This document shows positions 24,906-36,796 of a stretch of 64,000 nucleotides of DNA, in pieces. A program made the translations under genes and the position numbers. Positions within the stretch are counted from its first letter, which is position 1. Each line of letters opens with the position of its first letter. The stretch comes from Adineta vaga (Eukaryota > Rotifera). The stretch spans positions 9,610,001-9,674,000 of the forward strand of contig CP075497.1 in NCBI GenBank assembly GCA_021613535.1, written 5' to 3'. Under the pieces are notes generated by a model. That model ran no database searches. It had not been told where the DNA came from and saw nothing but the letters and a program-made list of their open reading frames with translations.

Positions 24906-27900
24906 ATGTCTTCAAAACGTCTCCAACGTCTCGAACAGCTCGAAAAAGGTGTCAGTGATCTATCTTTAGGAATAGGTCAAGCTGGTGATGATTCCGATGA
25001 TGATTCCAAACGAAAAAATAATAAGAAAAAAGGTGGTGCTGCAAAGAATAAACAACCACCACAATCAGTCAAAGTAGTTGCTGCAGAAAAACAAGTTTCC
25101 GATAATGACGATGATGATCAATCAACAACGACAAAAAATACTCGACAACATGATTCTGATGATGAGAAGCCTCGAAATAAAAATGCTAACAAGAAAAATA
25201 AAGGAAAGAAAAATAATAAACATATAAATGATGATGACGATGATGAAGATGATCAAACTTCTGTTAAACAAGGTAAACTATTTCTTTCAAATCTATATTT
25301 TCATAGGAAAACTATTTTTTCATTTAACAGCTTCACTTCCAGCTGATTCCGATGATGATCGTAATCAACGAAATAATAAGAAGAAAAATAAAGGAAAACA
25401 GAAAACGAAAGATGATGATAATACATCAGTAACGACGGAAAATAAATCTGATCGAAAAAAACCAAAAGGTGGAAAGAAAGGTGCTATCACAGATGATGAA
25501 GAAGACGAAGACAAAAATGAAAATGATGTACCTTCAGCATCAGCACCTGTTCGAGAAGAAGCTCAACAAGGTAAATTCTTTTTCTGCATCATTCTTTCCT
25601 GAATACTTTTTTTGAATAATTCTAGCTACAGTCGATTTTTCTGATGAATCCGATGATGATGATCGATCGAAGAAGAAAAATAAAAAACAAAATAAACAAA
25701 AGAAAGGTGGAAAACAACAAACAGTGAAAGGTACGTTTTCAATTATGTACAATTTTACCTATGAAAATTTGATTTTTCTAGCTGAAGCAGATGAAGAAGA
25801 AGTTCCAGAAGAACCTGTTGTCTCGTATACTCAACCAATTGCAAATAAAGAAGTAACACAAGGTTTGATTTCATTATTTCCAAAAAAATTTATTTCTTTT
25901 TCAAACTATTTTTTGTTTTCAGCACCAATTGAATGGAGTGATTCTGATGATAATGACAAAAAGAAGAAATCAAAATCGAAAAAGAAACAACAAGAAAATG
26001 TTGTTGAACAACCTATACCAGCTCCTGTTCAACAGAACCCACACCACCTATTATTGAACCACAACCGACACCAACTGTTACTGAACAAGAACCACCAGTA
26101 TCACGTATGTATTTCTTTCATTAACATTCGAATCTTGTACATAGCTGAATGGCATCCAATAATAGTCTCATACTTTGTTGTATGAATCATTCAGCTTAAA
26201 ATTTGTCGATATTGAAAAATCGCTTATCTGTTGTTTACTTTGTGAACTGATTGACAGATTGATTTATGCAAGTCGATGATATTTACACATTTTTGCTCAA
26301 TTTTAGCTGCTGTTACAAAAACAACAACAACAACAACAACAACAAAAAAGAAGATTTCAAGAAAAGAATTAGAAAAATTAACAGCTACTGAAGAATCAAC
26401 ACCAATGGATGAAGATGTGAAAGAAGAAGATGAAGATGCTACTGTCGAAGCAGAAAAAGAAGAATCAGTCGATAAACCAACTGAAAAGAAATTAACACGA
26501 AAAGAACAAAAAAAATTGGAAAAGAAATTAGAATTTGAAAAAATTATTGCAGCTGCACCAGAAACTGATCAATTTTCTGTGTCGCAAACAACAACACAAA
26601 GCCGACAAGCTCAACTTTTTGATACAGCTATCGATATTAAAGTTGAAAATTTCTCCATTTCTGCTCGTGGTAATGATTTATTTGTTAATGCAAATTTAAA
26701 TATTTCCAATGGTCGTCGATACGGTCTTGTTGGACCTAATGGTATGGGTAAAACAACATTATTAAAGCATATTGCCAATCGACAATTAGCTATTCCACCT
26801 AATATTGATGTTCTTCTATGTGAACAAGAAGTTCAAGCTGATGAAACATGTGCATTAGATATTTTATTAATGGCTGATAAGAAACGTTTAACATTACTTG
26901 AAGAGCAAAAACGACTTGAATCTCAACTAGAAACATCACATGATGATACTTTACAAGATAAATTACGTCATGTTTATGATGAATTGAAAGCCATTAATGC
27001 AGATGCAGCTGAACCAAAAGCACGACGTATTCTTGCTGGTCTTGGTTTTACTCCTGAGATGATAAGTCGTCCATCGAAAGCATTTAGTGGAGGTTGGCGT
27101 ATGCGTATTTCACTTGCCCGTGCTCTTTATATTGAACCAACATTATTAATGCTTGATGAACCGACAAATCATCTTGATTTAAATGCTGTTATTTGGCTTG
27201 ACAATTATCTTCAATCATGGAAGAAAACTTTATTAGTTGTTTCCCATGATCAATCGTTTTTAGATAACATTTGTACGGATATTGTTCATTTAGATGCGAA
27301 GAAATTGTATTATTATAAAGGCAATTATTCACTATTTAAAAAGATGCTTTTACAAACACGTGCACAACAATTAAAAGATTATGAAAAACAAGAACGTGCA
27401 TTGAAAGCATTAAAAGACCATGGACATTCATCAAAACAAGCATCAGCAAAAGTTGGCAAACGTGAAGAACAAAAGAAGAAAGAGAAAGATCGAGGAAGAA
27501 AGCACGATACTGCTGATGATGAACTAACAACTGGAAAAGAATTATTACAAAAACCAAAAGAGTATCAAGTTCGATTTCGTTTTCCATCACCACCACCACT
27601 CAATCCACCAGTATTAGGTGCATATGATATGACATTTGGTTATGAAAATCGTGAGCCACTTTTTCGAAAACTTAATTTTGGTATTGATATGACAAGTCGA
27701 ATAGCAATTGTTGGACCTAATGGTGTTGGTATGTAAACGATTTAAATAATTATTACAGACAAGTGATTTGAGAGTAAAGAATATCTTCATATGAGGTCAT
27801 CTAAATGAGAAACAAATAGTACTTGACATTGTATTTTCTTATGACATAATCATTCAATATTGAGACTTTTACTAGAAGGTTAAGACTAGGAGAAAAGAAT

Positions 27901-28507
27901 TGAAAATATCTCTAACTTTTATGTTTAATTAGGCAAAAGTACATTCTTAAAATTATTAATGGGTGTAATTGAACCAAGTCGTGGTGAAATTCGTCGAAAT
28001 CATCGTCTTCGTATTGGTCGATTTGATCAACATGCTGGTGAACAATTTGATTTAGATTTAACTGCTGTTGAACATCTCAGACGATCGTTTGATATGCCTG
28101 AACAAGATACACGAAAATCTTTAGGAAGTGTTGGTTTACCTGGTCGTGCTCATCTCATCAAAATGAAAGATCTTTCCGGTGGACAAAAAGCTCGTGTAGC
28201 TTTGTCAGATCTGATAGCACGTGCACCCGATGTATTAATTCTTGATGAACCTACGAATAATCTTGATATTGAATCTATTGATGCATTAGCTGAAGCCATT
28301 AATGAATTTAAAGGTGGTGTGGTTATAGTATCGCACGATGAAAGACTTATTCGTGAAACTGATTGTCAACTTTGGGTGATTGAGAATAAACAAATAAATG
28401 AAATCGATGGAGATTTTGATGATTATAGAAAAGAATTACTGGATTCATTAGGTGAAGCAATGATCCATAATCCAAGTGCAGCAGCAACAGCCGCTTCTTC
28501 AATTTAA
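24906..28507 (+). CDS. ABCF1: ABCF1 (ABC50-like) translation ATPase, possible one-base frameshift in tail
   Basis: Soluble twin-ATPase of the ABC-F class; ABCF1 binds eIF2 and ribosomes in translation initiation. Exons: 24906-25272, 25343-25570, 25626-25730, 25782-25862, 25923 to about 26104, 26307-27728 and 27933-28507. The first five encode a disordered Lys/Asp/Ser tail. NBD1 has [17 protein letters not shown] and [11 protein letters not shown]2 has G-P-N-G-V-G|K-S-T (split by the last intron), L-S-G-G-Q-K-A-R and [11 protein letters not shown]. The sequence W-V-I-E..I-D-G-D-F closes it, as in human ABCF1. In exon 5 the frame runs correctly to A-P-V, then a P/T/E-rich stretch consistent with the exon 6 phase is in another frame, implying one missing base near 26030-26037. 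AATAAA follows near 28585. Confidence 0.93.
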
Positions 28508-28758
28508 GTTTTATGTTATCTTTTTTCCTTTTCCATTCGTTGTATGTCTGTTAGGCAACAAACTATCTATTTTTTTTCTTTGCTAAATAAACGTATGACG
28601 AAGTTACTTATCAATACAAGAAATAACAAAAGTTTTATATTCAATCATTTATTATAGTGTTTTGCAAGATACTATGATAATCAAATGAGAAGAAAATTAC
28701 ATAATAGTTTTGAATAGATATAAATCATAATTAAATAAATAGTTAGAAAAAAAAAGAC

Positions 28759-29322
28759 TCATTGTGTTTTGTTTTTATTATTTAATGAATTGAGTAAGTT
28801 CAATATTTGTCCACCAATATTCCACATACAAAAAAATGGAAATACAACCCACAATGAACTTGGTAGAATAAACAGGCAAAGATGTTCCCATGTTTCGATT
28901 TTAATTGGTAAATCTTGAGGGTGTAATGGTCGTTCATAATAGTCATGAACAAAATATAAAACAGTTTTTGACCATGTCATCACACTAGCAATTAATAGAA
29001 GAAGACAGCCTGCATTTCGTCGTCGAAATATATGATAAAGAAGAACAGAAATGAGTGCTAGACTAAGTTCAACATAATTCATCCAACTTTGTCCAATGAC
29101 GAAGGCATTTTTTAAATTACCATACAATGGATCAACCGTTATATATTTCGCATAAGGATAAAATATATGAAATAGGTCACCTTTAGCCATACTTCGTGGA
29201 CGAACTAGGACATATGTTGCATCATATATGCAAGTCAATGAACTAATGACAGCCCATGCTGTTGCCCAACCGGGCATCGAACATTGATTAGATCGAATGT
29301 TTGTACTTGATTTCGGTGGCAT
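28759..29322 (-). CDS. EXPERA-family multipass membrane protein
   Basis: A single-exon, 187-residue protein with about four membrane helices. It resembles the EXPERA fold shared by EBP (sterol isomerase), TM6SF2 and TMEM97: W-A first helix, an acidic residue in the Y-D-A-T-Y-V-L-V-R-P segment, a loop with D-P-L-Y-G-N, a helix starting G-Q-S-W-M-N-Y-V-E and a late W-E-H. The charged membrane residues (D, E, E) match those used for sterol-type ligands in the family. I recall closer look-alikes among fungal EXPERA proteins than among animal EBP or TMEM97, so no gene symbol is given. It converges on ABCF1, the two stops being about 250 bp apart. Substrate is unknown. Confidence 0.7.
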   Translation of the reverse strand: MPPKSSTNIRSNQCSMPGWATAWAVISSLTCIYDATYVLVRPRSMAKGDLFHIFYPYAKYITVDPLYGNLKNAFVIGQSWMNYVELSLALISVLLYHIFRRRNAGCLLLLIASVMTWSKTVLYFVHDYYERPLHPQDLPIKIETWEHLCLFILPSSLWVVFPFFCMWNIGGQILNLLNSLNNKNKTQ

Positions 29323-29930
29323 TGATTCGTTTCGTGCTTCTTTTAAAAAAAAGTAGGAGTGAGGTTTTTACCTTGTAAGAAAACAGATAAATGCAATGTG
29401 TATCGTCCCATATGGGCTGATGTTTATTATTGAATGAAACGAAGAACGAATCGCAATCGACGTTTATTATACATAAACACTTACTAAAACATTAAAATTA
29501 TGAACAATGTTCTTGTCATGTTTATATATATATATTTGACTTTCAAGGTTATAACTTCTTGTACATGTTGTTGATTTTAAACTAAATTGACTATTTTCGT
29601 GAAAAGGCCGTTGCTGGGTAACGTTTTTTTTCTTCATTGTAACAATATAAAAAAATATCTTATCTCACGTGTACATTCAAGGGTACGAATCTTTGTCCTT
29701 GATTACACTTTGAAAGATCTAATTCAACCAAAAAAAAAGGATTTCGCGTTTATTTGACAAAAGAATAAATAATTAATACACATATGAAAATGCTCGAAGT
29801 CACTTAATTCTAATCTATTTAACAGTTACATCACAGAGTAACACATACATGTAGATAGGAAGAACAGTTGTGTTATAATCCTGAGATTTCGAATAACAAA
29901 AAAAAACAACAAAAATTAGTTTTGTTTATT
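29323..29930. other. Intergenic, TRIM37 3' side to EXPERA promoter
   Basis: Contains a long A-run near 29731-29739 and TA runs at 29523-29535. No coding signal was found. Confidence 0.5.
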
Positions 29931-32900
29931 TTAAACGTCATTGGAATTGTGTTCAGATGTTTGTTGGTCATCATTAACAATCGTTGACGACGTTTGTGTA
30001 CGTCGAGGAATAGTGGAATAACGATGATGATGATGACGATTGCGAGGTCTCTGTTGAGGACTCAAATCTGATGGAGAAATTGAACGTTGAATTTGAGAAT
30101 TAAGTAACATTAGATTATTTAAAGATGTTTGATATTGTGGATGATATGTATGAATTACAGCGGAAGCTATCGAATAAAAGAACAAAGGATCTATCAATAA
30201 TAATAGAATGAAATATTCATACCAGAAGCAACTGAAGATTCATCATTATTAGTTTGTGTCATTGGACGGAACAATGCAGCAATATTCGTTTGATTATCTA
30301 GTTAGAAAATAAACATAGAATTCATTTTTTTTGTCTTAAAATAATGATATATTAAAATACCAATAGGATGTAAAAGTATATTTTGTTGATCATTTGAACT
30401 TCGTTGTAGGAGATCTGCAAGTAATAAATCGTCGTTATTATCAAATGATAATGTTTCATTCGAATGATTTGGATTATTTATTGCTAATGTATCTGTTTTC
30501 CAAACATGAAGAGCATGTTGAACAATATCATCAATATCTGCAGATAAAACACTAAGTGTAATTGGATCTGGTGCTATACTATCCGATTTGATAATTGCCG
30601 ATGCAGTATTTTGAGTCGTTGGTGCTGAAGAATTAAGAATATCATTTGATCTGACAGCAGGTGAAGCAACAATAAGAGAATAATGTTGATGAAGATTTTG
30701 TTCATTTGGTGCTGATTGACTACTGAGAGTAACGGTTGTAATATCACATGTTGTACCACTTTCAACATCATTTTCAGTTAAGCTATAAAAATCAAAATCG
30801 TATTATAATTCTAGTCAAATATTATTCCATAGAACTGATCAATTAGAATTTTTTTTTCAAGGTTTAATATTGTTGAAAGAAATCTTATGATAGTTTGAAG
30901 AATTTTTTGTTAAATTCTCTTGTTCAAATAAATAAATCTTACTTACGCATTTTCAACATCAATGTCATTTTCATCGTCTTCATTGTCATCATCTTCATCT
31001 TCATCCGAACTTAATTCTTCTGAATCAACTGGACATGATACATCAGACTATAGGACAAAAAGAATATTTTTTCATATGAATAGATTAAGACATTTTAATC
31101 TTACTTCAAGTGATGTATGTTCGTCATCATCGTCATCATTTTCTTGTTGTTGTTGTTGTTGTTGTTGTTCATCTCTTCTCATTGTATCTACAACATGTGT
31201 CTTTACTGTATTATCATCTTGTTGCTGTAGTTGCTGTTGTTGTTGTTGCTGCTGTTGTTGTTGATAATGATGTTGATTATCATCATTGATTGGACTAGTT
31301 GAAAGAATCTCTTCATTATCATTTTTTTCTGATGAAGGTAAACTACGTCGTTTTGTTGTCATAAGAAAATGAATTTTTTCACGTAAAATTTTGATTTCAT
31401 TATGTAAATGATGATTATCATTTTCCACATGTGTTATATACCATTGTTGATCTCGACATTTTTGTTGATATGTTGGTGGACGGACTTGAAAACGTAAGAT
31501 TAATATATCACTATCAGTATCCAAAAAGCCTTCGCTTATCAAAGCATCAAGTAAAAAAAATCGATTATAACCCCAACATTCTCCAACTTCAAAATCTGAC
31601 GCAAATTCTCGAACAATATTTTTCGATGGATCTTTACTCAATTGATGAATCATTTCTACACGATATTCATATTTCGATGGTTCATTTAAACCATTTGTTA
31701 ATTCAAGAAAGACGGATAAATATGTTCCACGAACAGTTCCATTCCCATCGGGATATACTTTTAAACGCCATGTTAAACCATTGACATGTAATGGTTGACT
31801 ATAAATTGGATCGACATTATGTCGAAGAATAGAAAAATTTGTAATAACAAATGTACTTGAGTCATATTGTGGAACAATTTCACTACAAAGTAAAAGATTA
31901 TTTTTCCTTTTCGAAGAAAATAATAAAAGAATTACCTTGGAAAATCACATGGAACAGGTGTTGTAACAAAACTTGTCATTGGTTTTCGATAGATCATTTG
32001 AATAGAATTTAGAAGATCTTGTTGTTTACCAATAACTTCAGCTTTTCCACTTGTTGATACTCGATGTTCAATATCTTGTAAAACATGTTCGATTAATTCT
32101 GTTTCACGTGAAAATTGAAGACGTTGAACTAAATCAAACGATAAAAACAATGTTTTATTATCTTCATAAGAAACAATAATCTCATCTTCTTTTAATCTAC
32201 ATACCATTCAAAGCATCTAATTTAACTTTAAGTTGTTCATCTAATTTCGCTTGCATAACATGCATAGCATTTCGAGTTTCTCGAAATCGTTCATCTTTTG
32301 CTGCTTTTACACTTTCAACATTTCGTTCCTAATATGAAATGTATCATTAAATAAATGTTAATTTTTTTTATCAAAAATATTATAAATACATACCACATCT
32401 TGTATCAAACAAATCAATTCAACATGTCGTCGTTTCAATTGACCAATATGTTCGTTCACTGCAGATATATTAGCTTGATAAACATCATCAAGTGGTACAA
32501 ATAGATGACCAGCATGCTAATTAATATAGAAAAGGAAAAATCAATGAAACTTCTGTATCAATATGATGTCTTACTGAGCCATTGAATAATGCACATTGAT
32601 GACAAATACATTTCGAACATGAAGAACAGAAAACACTCAGCTTTTCTCGATGTATTTCACATCTAAAATAAAAGACAAGAATTCAATTTCTTTTAAATCG
32701 CAAAAGAAAACAACAAGTTACTTACTTGTCTTTTTCTTCACGTTTTTGTTTACTCATTTCATTAACTTTTAAACTATCGAGTTGACTGGTTACTTCTTCT
32801 GCCCATCGACAATTAACTAGATCATGTAAACGAAGTGTTGCTCGACAATGTGGACATTGTTGACGTTGATCTGTCAACCATCTCTATTTCATAAAAAAAA

Positions 32901-33159
32901 ACAAACAATCGAATTCAACTTCTTCAACATCAAAATAAAAATTCAACTACTTACTCGAATACATGGATAACAACATAGTTTCGAACAATGTGGACAAAGA
33001 CGAGCATCACGTAATTTTTCCATACAAATGAAACAACGAAATACTTCAGCAAGTGACTGAACATGAAAAGAAAATCAAATGAGTTTATCTCGATGTTCAA
33101 TAGCAGAAAAAAAGTATTCATACTTCAACACTAGCTGTTCCATTATTTGATGATGACAT
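29931..33159 (-). CDS. TRIM37: TRIM37 E3 ubiquitin ligase
   Basis: E3 ligase of centrosome, peroxisome and chromatin pathways in vertebrates. The start (ATG at 33157-33159) opens a 12-codon exon, M-S-S-S-N-N-G. Next come a C3HC4 RING ([25 protein letters not shown]), a B-box (C-E-I-H..C-S-S-C..C-H-Q-C) and a coiled coil with [21 protein letters not shown] leads into a MATH/TRAF domain with the TRIM37-specific [18 protein letters not shown] and D-Q-Q-W-Y-I-T. The C-terminal half is low-complexity: a glutamine-rich run (about 31205-31263), a second Q run (31144-31170) and an acidic stretch near 30975-31020, then Ser/Asn-rich tail. RING to MATH is close to vertebrate TRIM37 in order and sequence; the tail is not conserved. 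About 11 short introns. Confidence 0.95.
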
Positions 33160-34974
33160 TTCGTTTTATTTTCAATCTTCAAAGAAATCGAATAAAAATC
33201 AAAGTTTGACAGCACACCTGAAATCGATCGAATGAGTACGTGAACGAGAAGAAAAAGAACAACAATTGATCGATCAATCAAATCAGACACTCAAAAAAAG
33301 TTTGCATCCACAGATTTCCACTAGTCCATTGGTGTCAAGGACAACAATCTCTTTCATTTCTATTAGATGTCGCTCGTAGACATTCATCATATTCAAAGGT
33401 TCAATAGTTGAACTCTTCTCTTCTCAAAATGTTCATTGTTGAATAGAAAAACGTACAGCTATCATTTGATTTATTCATATTCCATTCTTTTCAATAAGGG
33501 AAAAACCAACTATTGTGGGTTTTTTCACAGAGTTATTTCGTAGATTATTTATTTGCTATCGTTTGTTGTTTCGCACTTGAAATACGATTTATGTTACATT
33601 TCGAAGAAAAAACAAATTTTTCCCATATACTTGGAGAACGTTTATCTATTTACCAATGGCATAAGAATCCATCTTCTTTGCACGTGATAATCATGCATTC
33701 ACAGTTAAAATAGATATTTGTCAAATTACTTTATTCTCTCAATAGTATATTTATTACATAATGACATGCAATATAGTTTTTGCACTGATAAATTGTTTGG
33801 ATTCAACGTAGTTCTGTTTTTTCTATATCATTCACAAATATGCTACTTAGTAAAACTTTCGTAAGTAGAATCACTTTAGGAATTTTGAAATCTAACAACT
33901 TTTAATCTGAAATTCATGTATCTATACACTCAGTTAAGTTTCTTTTATCTTGAAGAATACGATATTACTGAATAAATCCCGGACATCGTACGTCATTTTT
34001 ACTCATATCATATTTGTTTTTATGTGAATTTTATCATATTCTGACATATACAAAAATATATGCGTAGAAATAAATGAGATTAAGTGCTTTCTTTTTTTAG
34101 ATAAAACGGAAATTTTTCTGTACTACTCGATCTATTTTTATCGATACGGCTGTATGCATGTCACATTCTGTAACAACGACTAATACGGACACACCTTTTA
34201 CGTAGTTGGATAAAAACCAGATTACGCAATGTATATTTACTCTCAATAATTTACTGCGAAATAAGAATCAAACAATGAGAAACGAAGAGATTGTTTTTGT
34301 TGTTGTTTTTCGTCGTAAATTTTTCTTTGTTTCAGAGAAATGTTTATTCCTTATCAGTGAAGGTAATTGTAAAGGAAAGTACAGGTATCGGTCCATTTAT
34401 AAAAAAAAGCGAGACAAATAACTTTACGATTAACAAGTGATCGCAGTTCTCAAAATGGTACAACTCTAAAATCATAGGTTTTCAAAAGCAATTATGTTAA
34501 TTGACAAGACTAGATCACAAATTATATTCAAGCTAAATAATTTAGTCATTCATTTATCTCTTTGATTAAGAGTATTTCTATGAAGATTAATACTAATACC
34601 AAATCAATAAGTTCGAAAGTATATAAAGATCGTATTTCTTCTTCCTTATTTTAAACGATCGCCAAGTTGGAAACTTTTTCTTTATCAATGACGAAGAAAA
34701 AAGTGCGGAAAAGAAATTTTTCGAATAATGATTCATAGATTATGAGTGCATGTCTAGGGCAAAGAGAAAATTAATAGGAGAGAAATAAACTCTGCCAATA
34801 ACGAAAGTGGGTGTGTCTTTTATGAGGAAAAAAAGTTATATTTAGATTACAATTGCGTTCGATAATTTGGAACTTCTCGTATATAAATATGCAAATAGAT
34901 CATATATGAAAAGAAAATTTCTATATTCAATGCAACTTACATACTCTTAATATATCAATCATTACAAATTAACA
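33160..34974. other. Divergent intergenic region, TRIM37 / arginine deiminase
   Basis: About 1.8 kb, AT-rich, holding the 5' sides of both genes. Open frames here (33075-33290, 33513-33713, 34206-34421) lack motifs or sensible composition. Confidence 0.5.
34882..34889 (+). promoter_or_regulatory. TATA-like box upstream of arginine deiminase
   Basis: TATAAATA about 85 bp before the ATG. In such AT-rich sequence a chance match is quite possible. Confidence 0.3.
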
Positions 34975-36273
34975 ATGAATTCACCAAAAGTATCTAGAGC
35001 TATACTGGTTAAAGGTAATGTTGGTGTTCAATCCGAATGTGGAAAATTAGATGTAGTTCTTATGCATCGGCCTGGTCAAGAGCTTCGACGGTTGACCAAG
35101 GATAATATTGAACAACTTCTTTTTGATGAAATTCCCGATGTTAATCAAACACAAAAATCACACGATACATTTTCCAAATATCTACGGGCTAATGGTACAC
35201 ATGTATTATATATGAAGGATCTTTTAACTGAAACATTAACTGTTAGCCGTGATGCTTGTCAAACCCTCATCGATGGTATAATTACCAATAGCATGTTGAA
35301 AGGCAAACGTCAACAAGAATTATTAACAGCATTACGTCAATGGTTAACAGATCGAACTCCAAAACAGTTGGTTGATGATATTATCACTGGTGTTGCTCGA
35401 TTATCACGTGAACTTGGTTCTTCTCTTGCTGCTCAAACAATTCTCAGAGAATCCGATCCAACTACTGAATTCATCATCCCACCATTGCCTAATTTATTAT
35501 TCACACGTGATGCATTCTCAATCATCGAAAAACATGTCTTCATTTGGAATATGGCTAAACCAGCTCGACGAAATGAGCCACTTATTTTTCGTGTTATCTT
35601 TCAATATCATCCTCAATTATCAACTTCAGGTCTCAATATAATGGAATGGCAATCGATAATCAATGATGGACAGATGGCAACAATTGAAGGTGGTGATGTG
35701 GCTTATCTTGGTCAAGGCATTTTACTTATTGGTTCTGGTGAACGAACAAATCGAGCAGGTATTGAAGCTCTTGCTCGAACAAGTGTATTTCAACGAATAA
35801 TTGCTGTTAAAATTCCAGCACAACGTGATTATATGCATTTAGATACTGTTTTAAGTTCAGTAGGTAAAAATACTTTTACTTTACACGGATTATTAGCTAA
35901 CCAAATGGAAGTCTTTACGGTTGAAATTCGTGATGATAACAATAATGTTTTTATTTCTGCAAAATGGATTTCATATGGTTCGGATGTTCGTGGAGCACTT
36001 CGAAAATTATTGAATGATAATAGTTTGATATTTTATGACGCTGCAGATGAAGCAACATCGATAGTTGAACAACGAGAATGTCGTCATAATGTTTTAGCAA
36101 TTGATGATTGTCATGTAATGACTTATGCTGGTGGTAATATGGAAAAAGGAATGGTCAGTCAAATGATGCGCAATAATGCTTGTCGTGTTGGTCTTATACC
36201 ACCTGAAGGTTTATTAGAAGGTGGTGGTGGTGCTCATTGTATGACAAATGCCATACGAAGACGTGCTAAATAA
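34975..36273 (+). CDS. Arginine deiminase (arginine to citrulline + ammonia), intronless
   Basis: Hydrolyses free L-arginine to L-citrulline and ammonia. It is mostly an enzyme of bacteria, archaea and anaerobic protists and is not part of standard animal metabolism. The 432-residue frame is uninterrupted. Family residues are all visible: N-L-L-F-T-R-D near residue 177, E-G-G-D-V near 238 (catalytic Glu), M-H-L-D near 284 (His and Asp), and the nucleophile Cys in G-G-G-G-A-H-C-M-T close to the C-terminus. Length is slightly above bacterial ArcA (about 410), with extra residues at the N-terminus. Neighbours TRIM37 and DUF2804 have introns, and no carbamate kinase or ornithine carbamoyltransferase gene is nearby, so a complete arginine dihydrolase pathway is not shown. 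No targeting signal is obvious, so a cytosolic location is likely. Confidence 0.94.
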   Translation: MNSPKVSRAILVKGNVGVQSECGKLDVVLMHRPGQELRRLTKDNIEQLLFDEIPDVNQTQKSHDTFSKYLRANGTHVLYMKDLLTETLTVSRDACQTLIDGIITNSMLKGKRQQELLTALRQWLTDRTPKQLVDDIITGVARLSRELGSSLAAQTILRESDPTTEFIIPPLPNLLFTRDAFSIIEKHVFIWNMAKPARRNEPLIFRVIFQYHPQLSTSGLNIMEWQSIINDGQMATIEGGDVAYLGQGILLIGSGERTNRAGIEALARTSVFQRIIAVKIPAQRDYMHLDTVLSSVGKNTFTLHGLLANQMEVFTVEIRDDNNNVFISAKWISYGSDVRGALRKLLNDNSLIFYDAADEATSIVEQRECRHNVLAIDDCHVMTYAGGNMEKGMVSQMMRNNACRVGLIPPEGLLEGGGGAHCMTNAIRRRAK

Positions 36274-36796
36274 TTTCTTTTTGGAAAAGAAAACTGTATA
36301 TAAATATGATGTATATAAATTTTAAAAGTAGTGTTATAGTTTTGCTTCTATGAAATAAATCACAAACTCATGTAATTACCATAAACATTAATCGGCTAGA
36401 TATTTTCTGTTTATATGAAAATAATGTATATATTGATTGGAAATTTCTTAAAAAGAAGTATAGATAATAATCAATCCAGAGCTTTTTAATCATCGTATTG
36501 ATGTGAATATTCTATTTTTAGAGGAAGAAAACATTTGCGCAACGTGTTACAAAATAAATAATGTTCGATGAGGACACACCTTCTGTATAGTTCTCACACG
36601 CGTGTTTTGCTTTATTTTGTCATGTCTATCGTAGACGACATAGTTTACAGTAGAACAAAAAAATTTATTATACTAGTTGTGAATGTTTTTTCGTGTTTAT
36701 GACATACCTTTATTACCGATAAAGTTTTCTATTCTTACACGTTTTTTTATTGAAAATATAAGAAAAAGAAATCAAGTATCAAAAATGTAAAGTTAA
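36274..36796. other. Convergent 3' flanks
   Basis: AATAAA-type signals near 36354 (plus) and TTTATT near 36734-36750 (minus AATAAA) probably serve arginine deiminase and the DUF2804 gene. Nothing else seen. Confidence 0.5.

Noticed and set aside
31431-31784. Antisense open frame over TRIM37, and similar ones over ABCF1 (27336-27599), GPAT (41506-41697), the LRP12-like gene (46261-46458) and FMO (49836-50294).
   Set aside because: They are shadows of well-supported genes, with composition dictated by the opposite strand.
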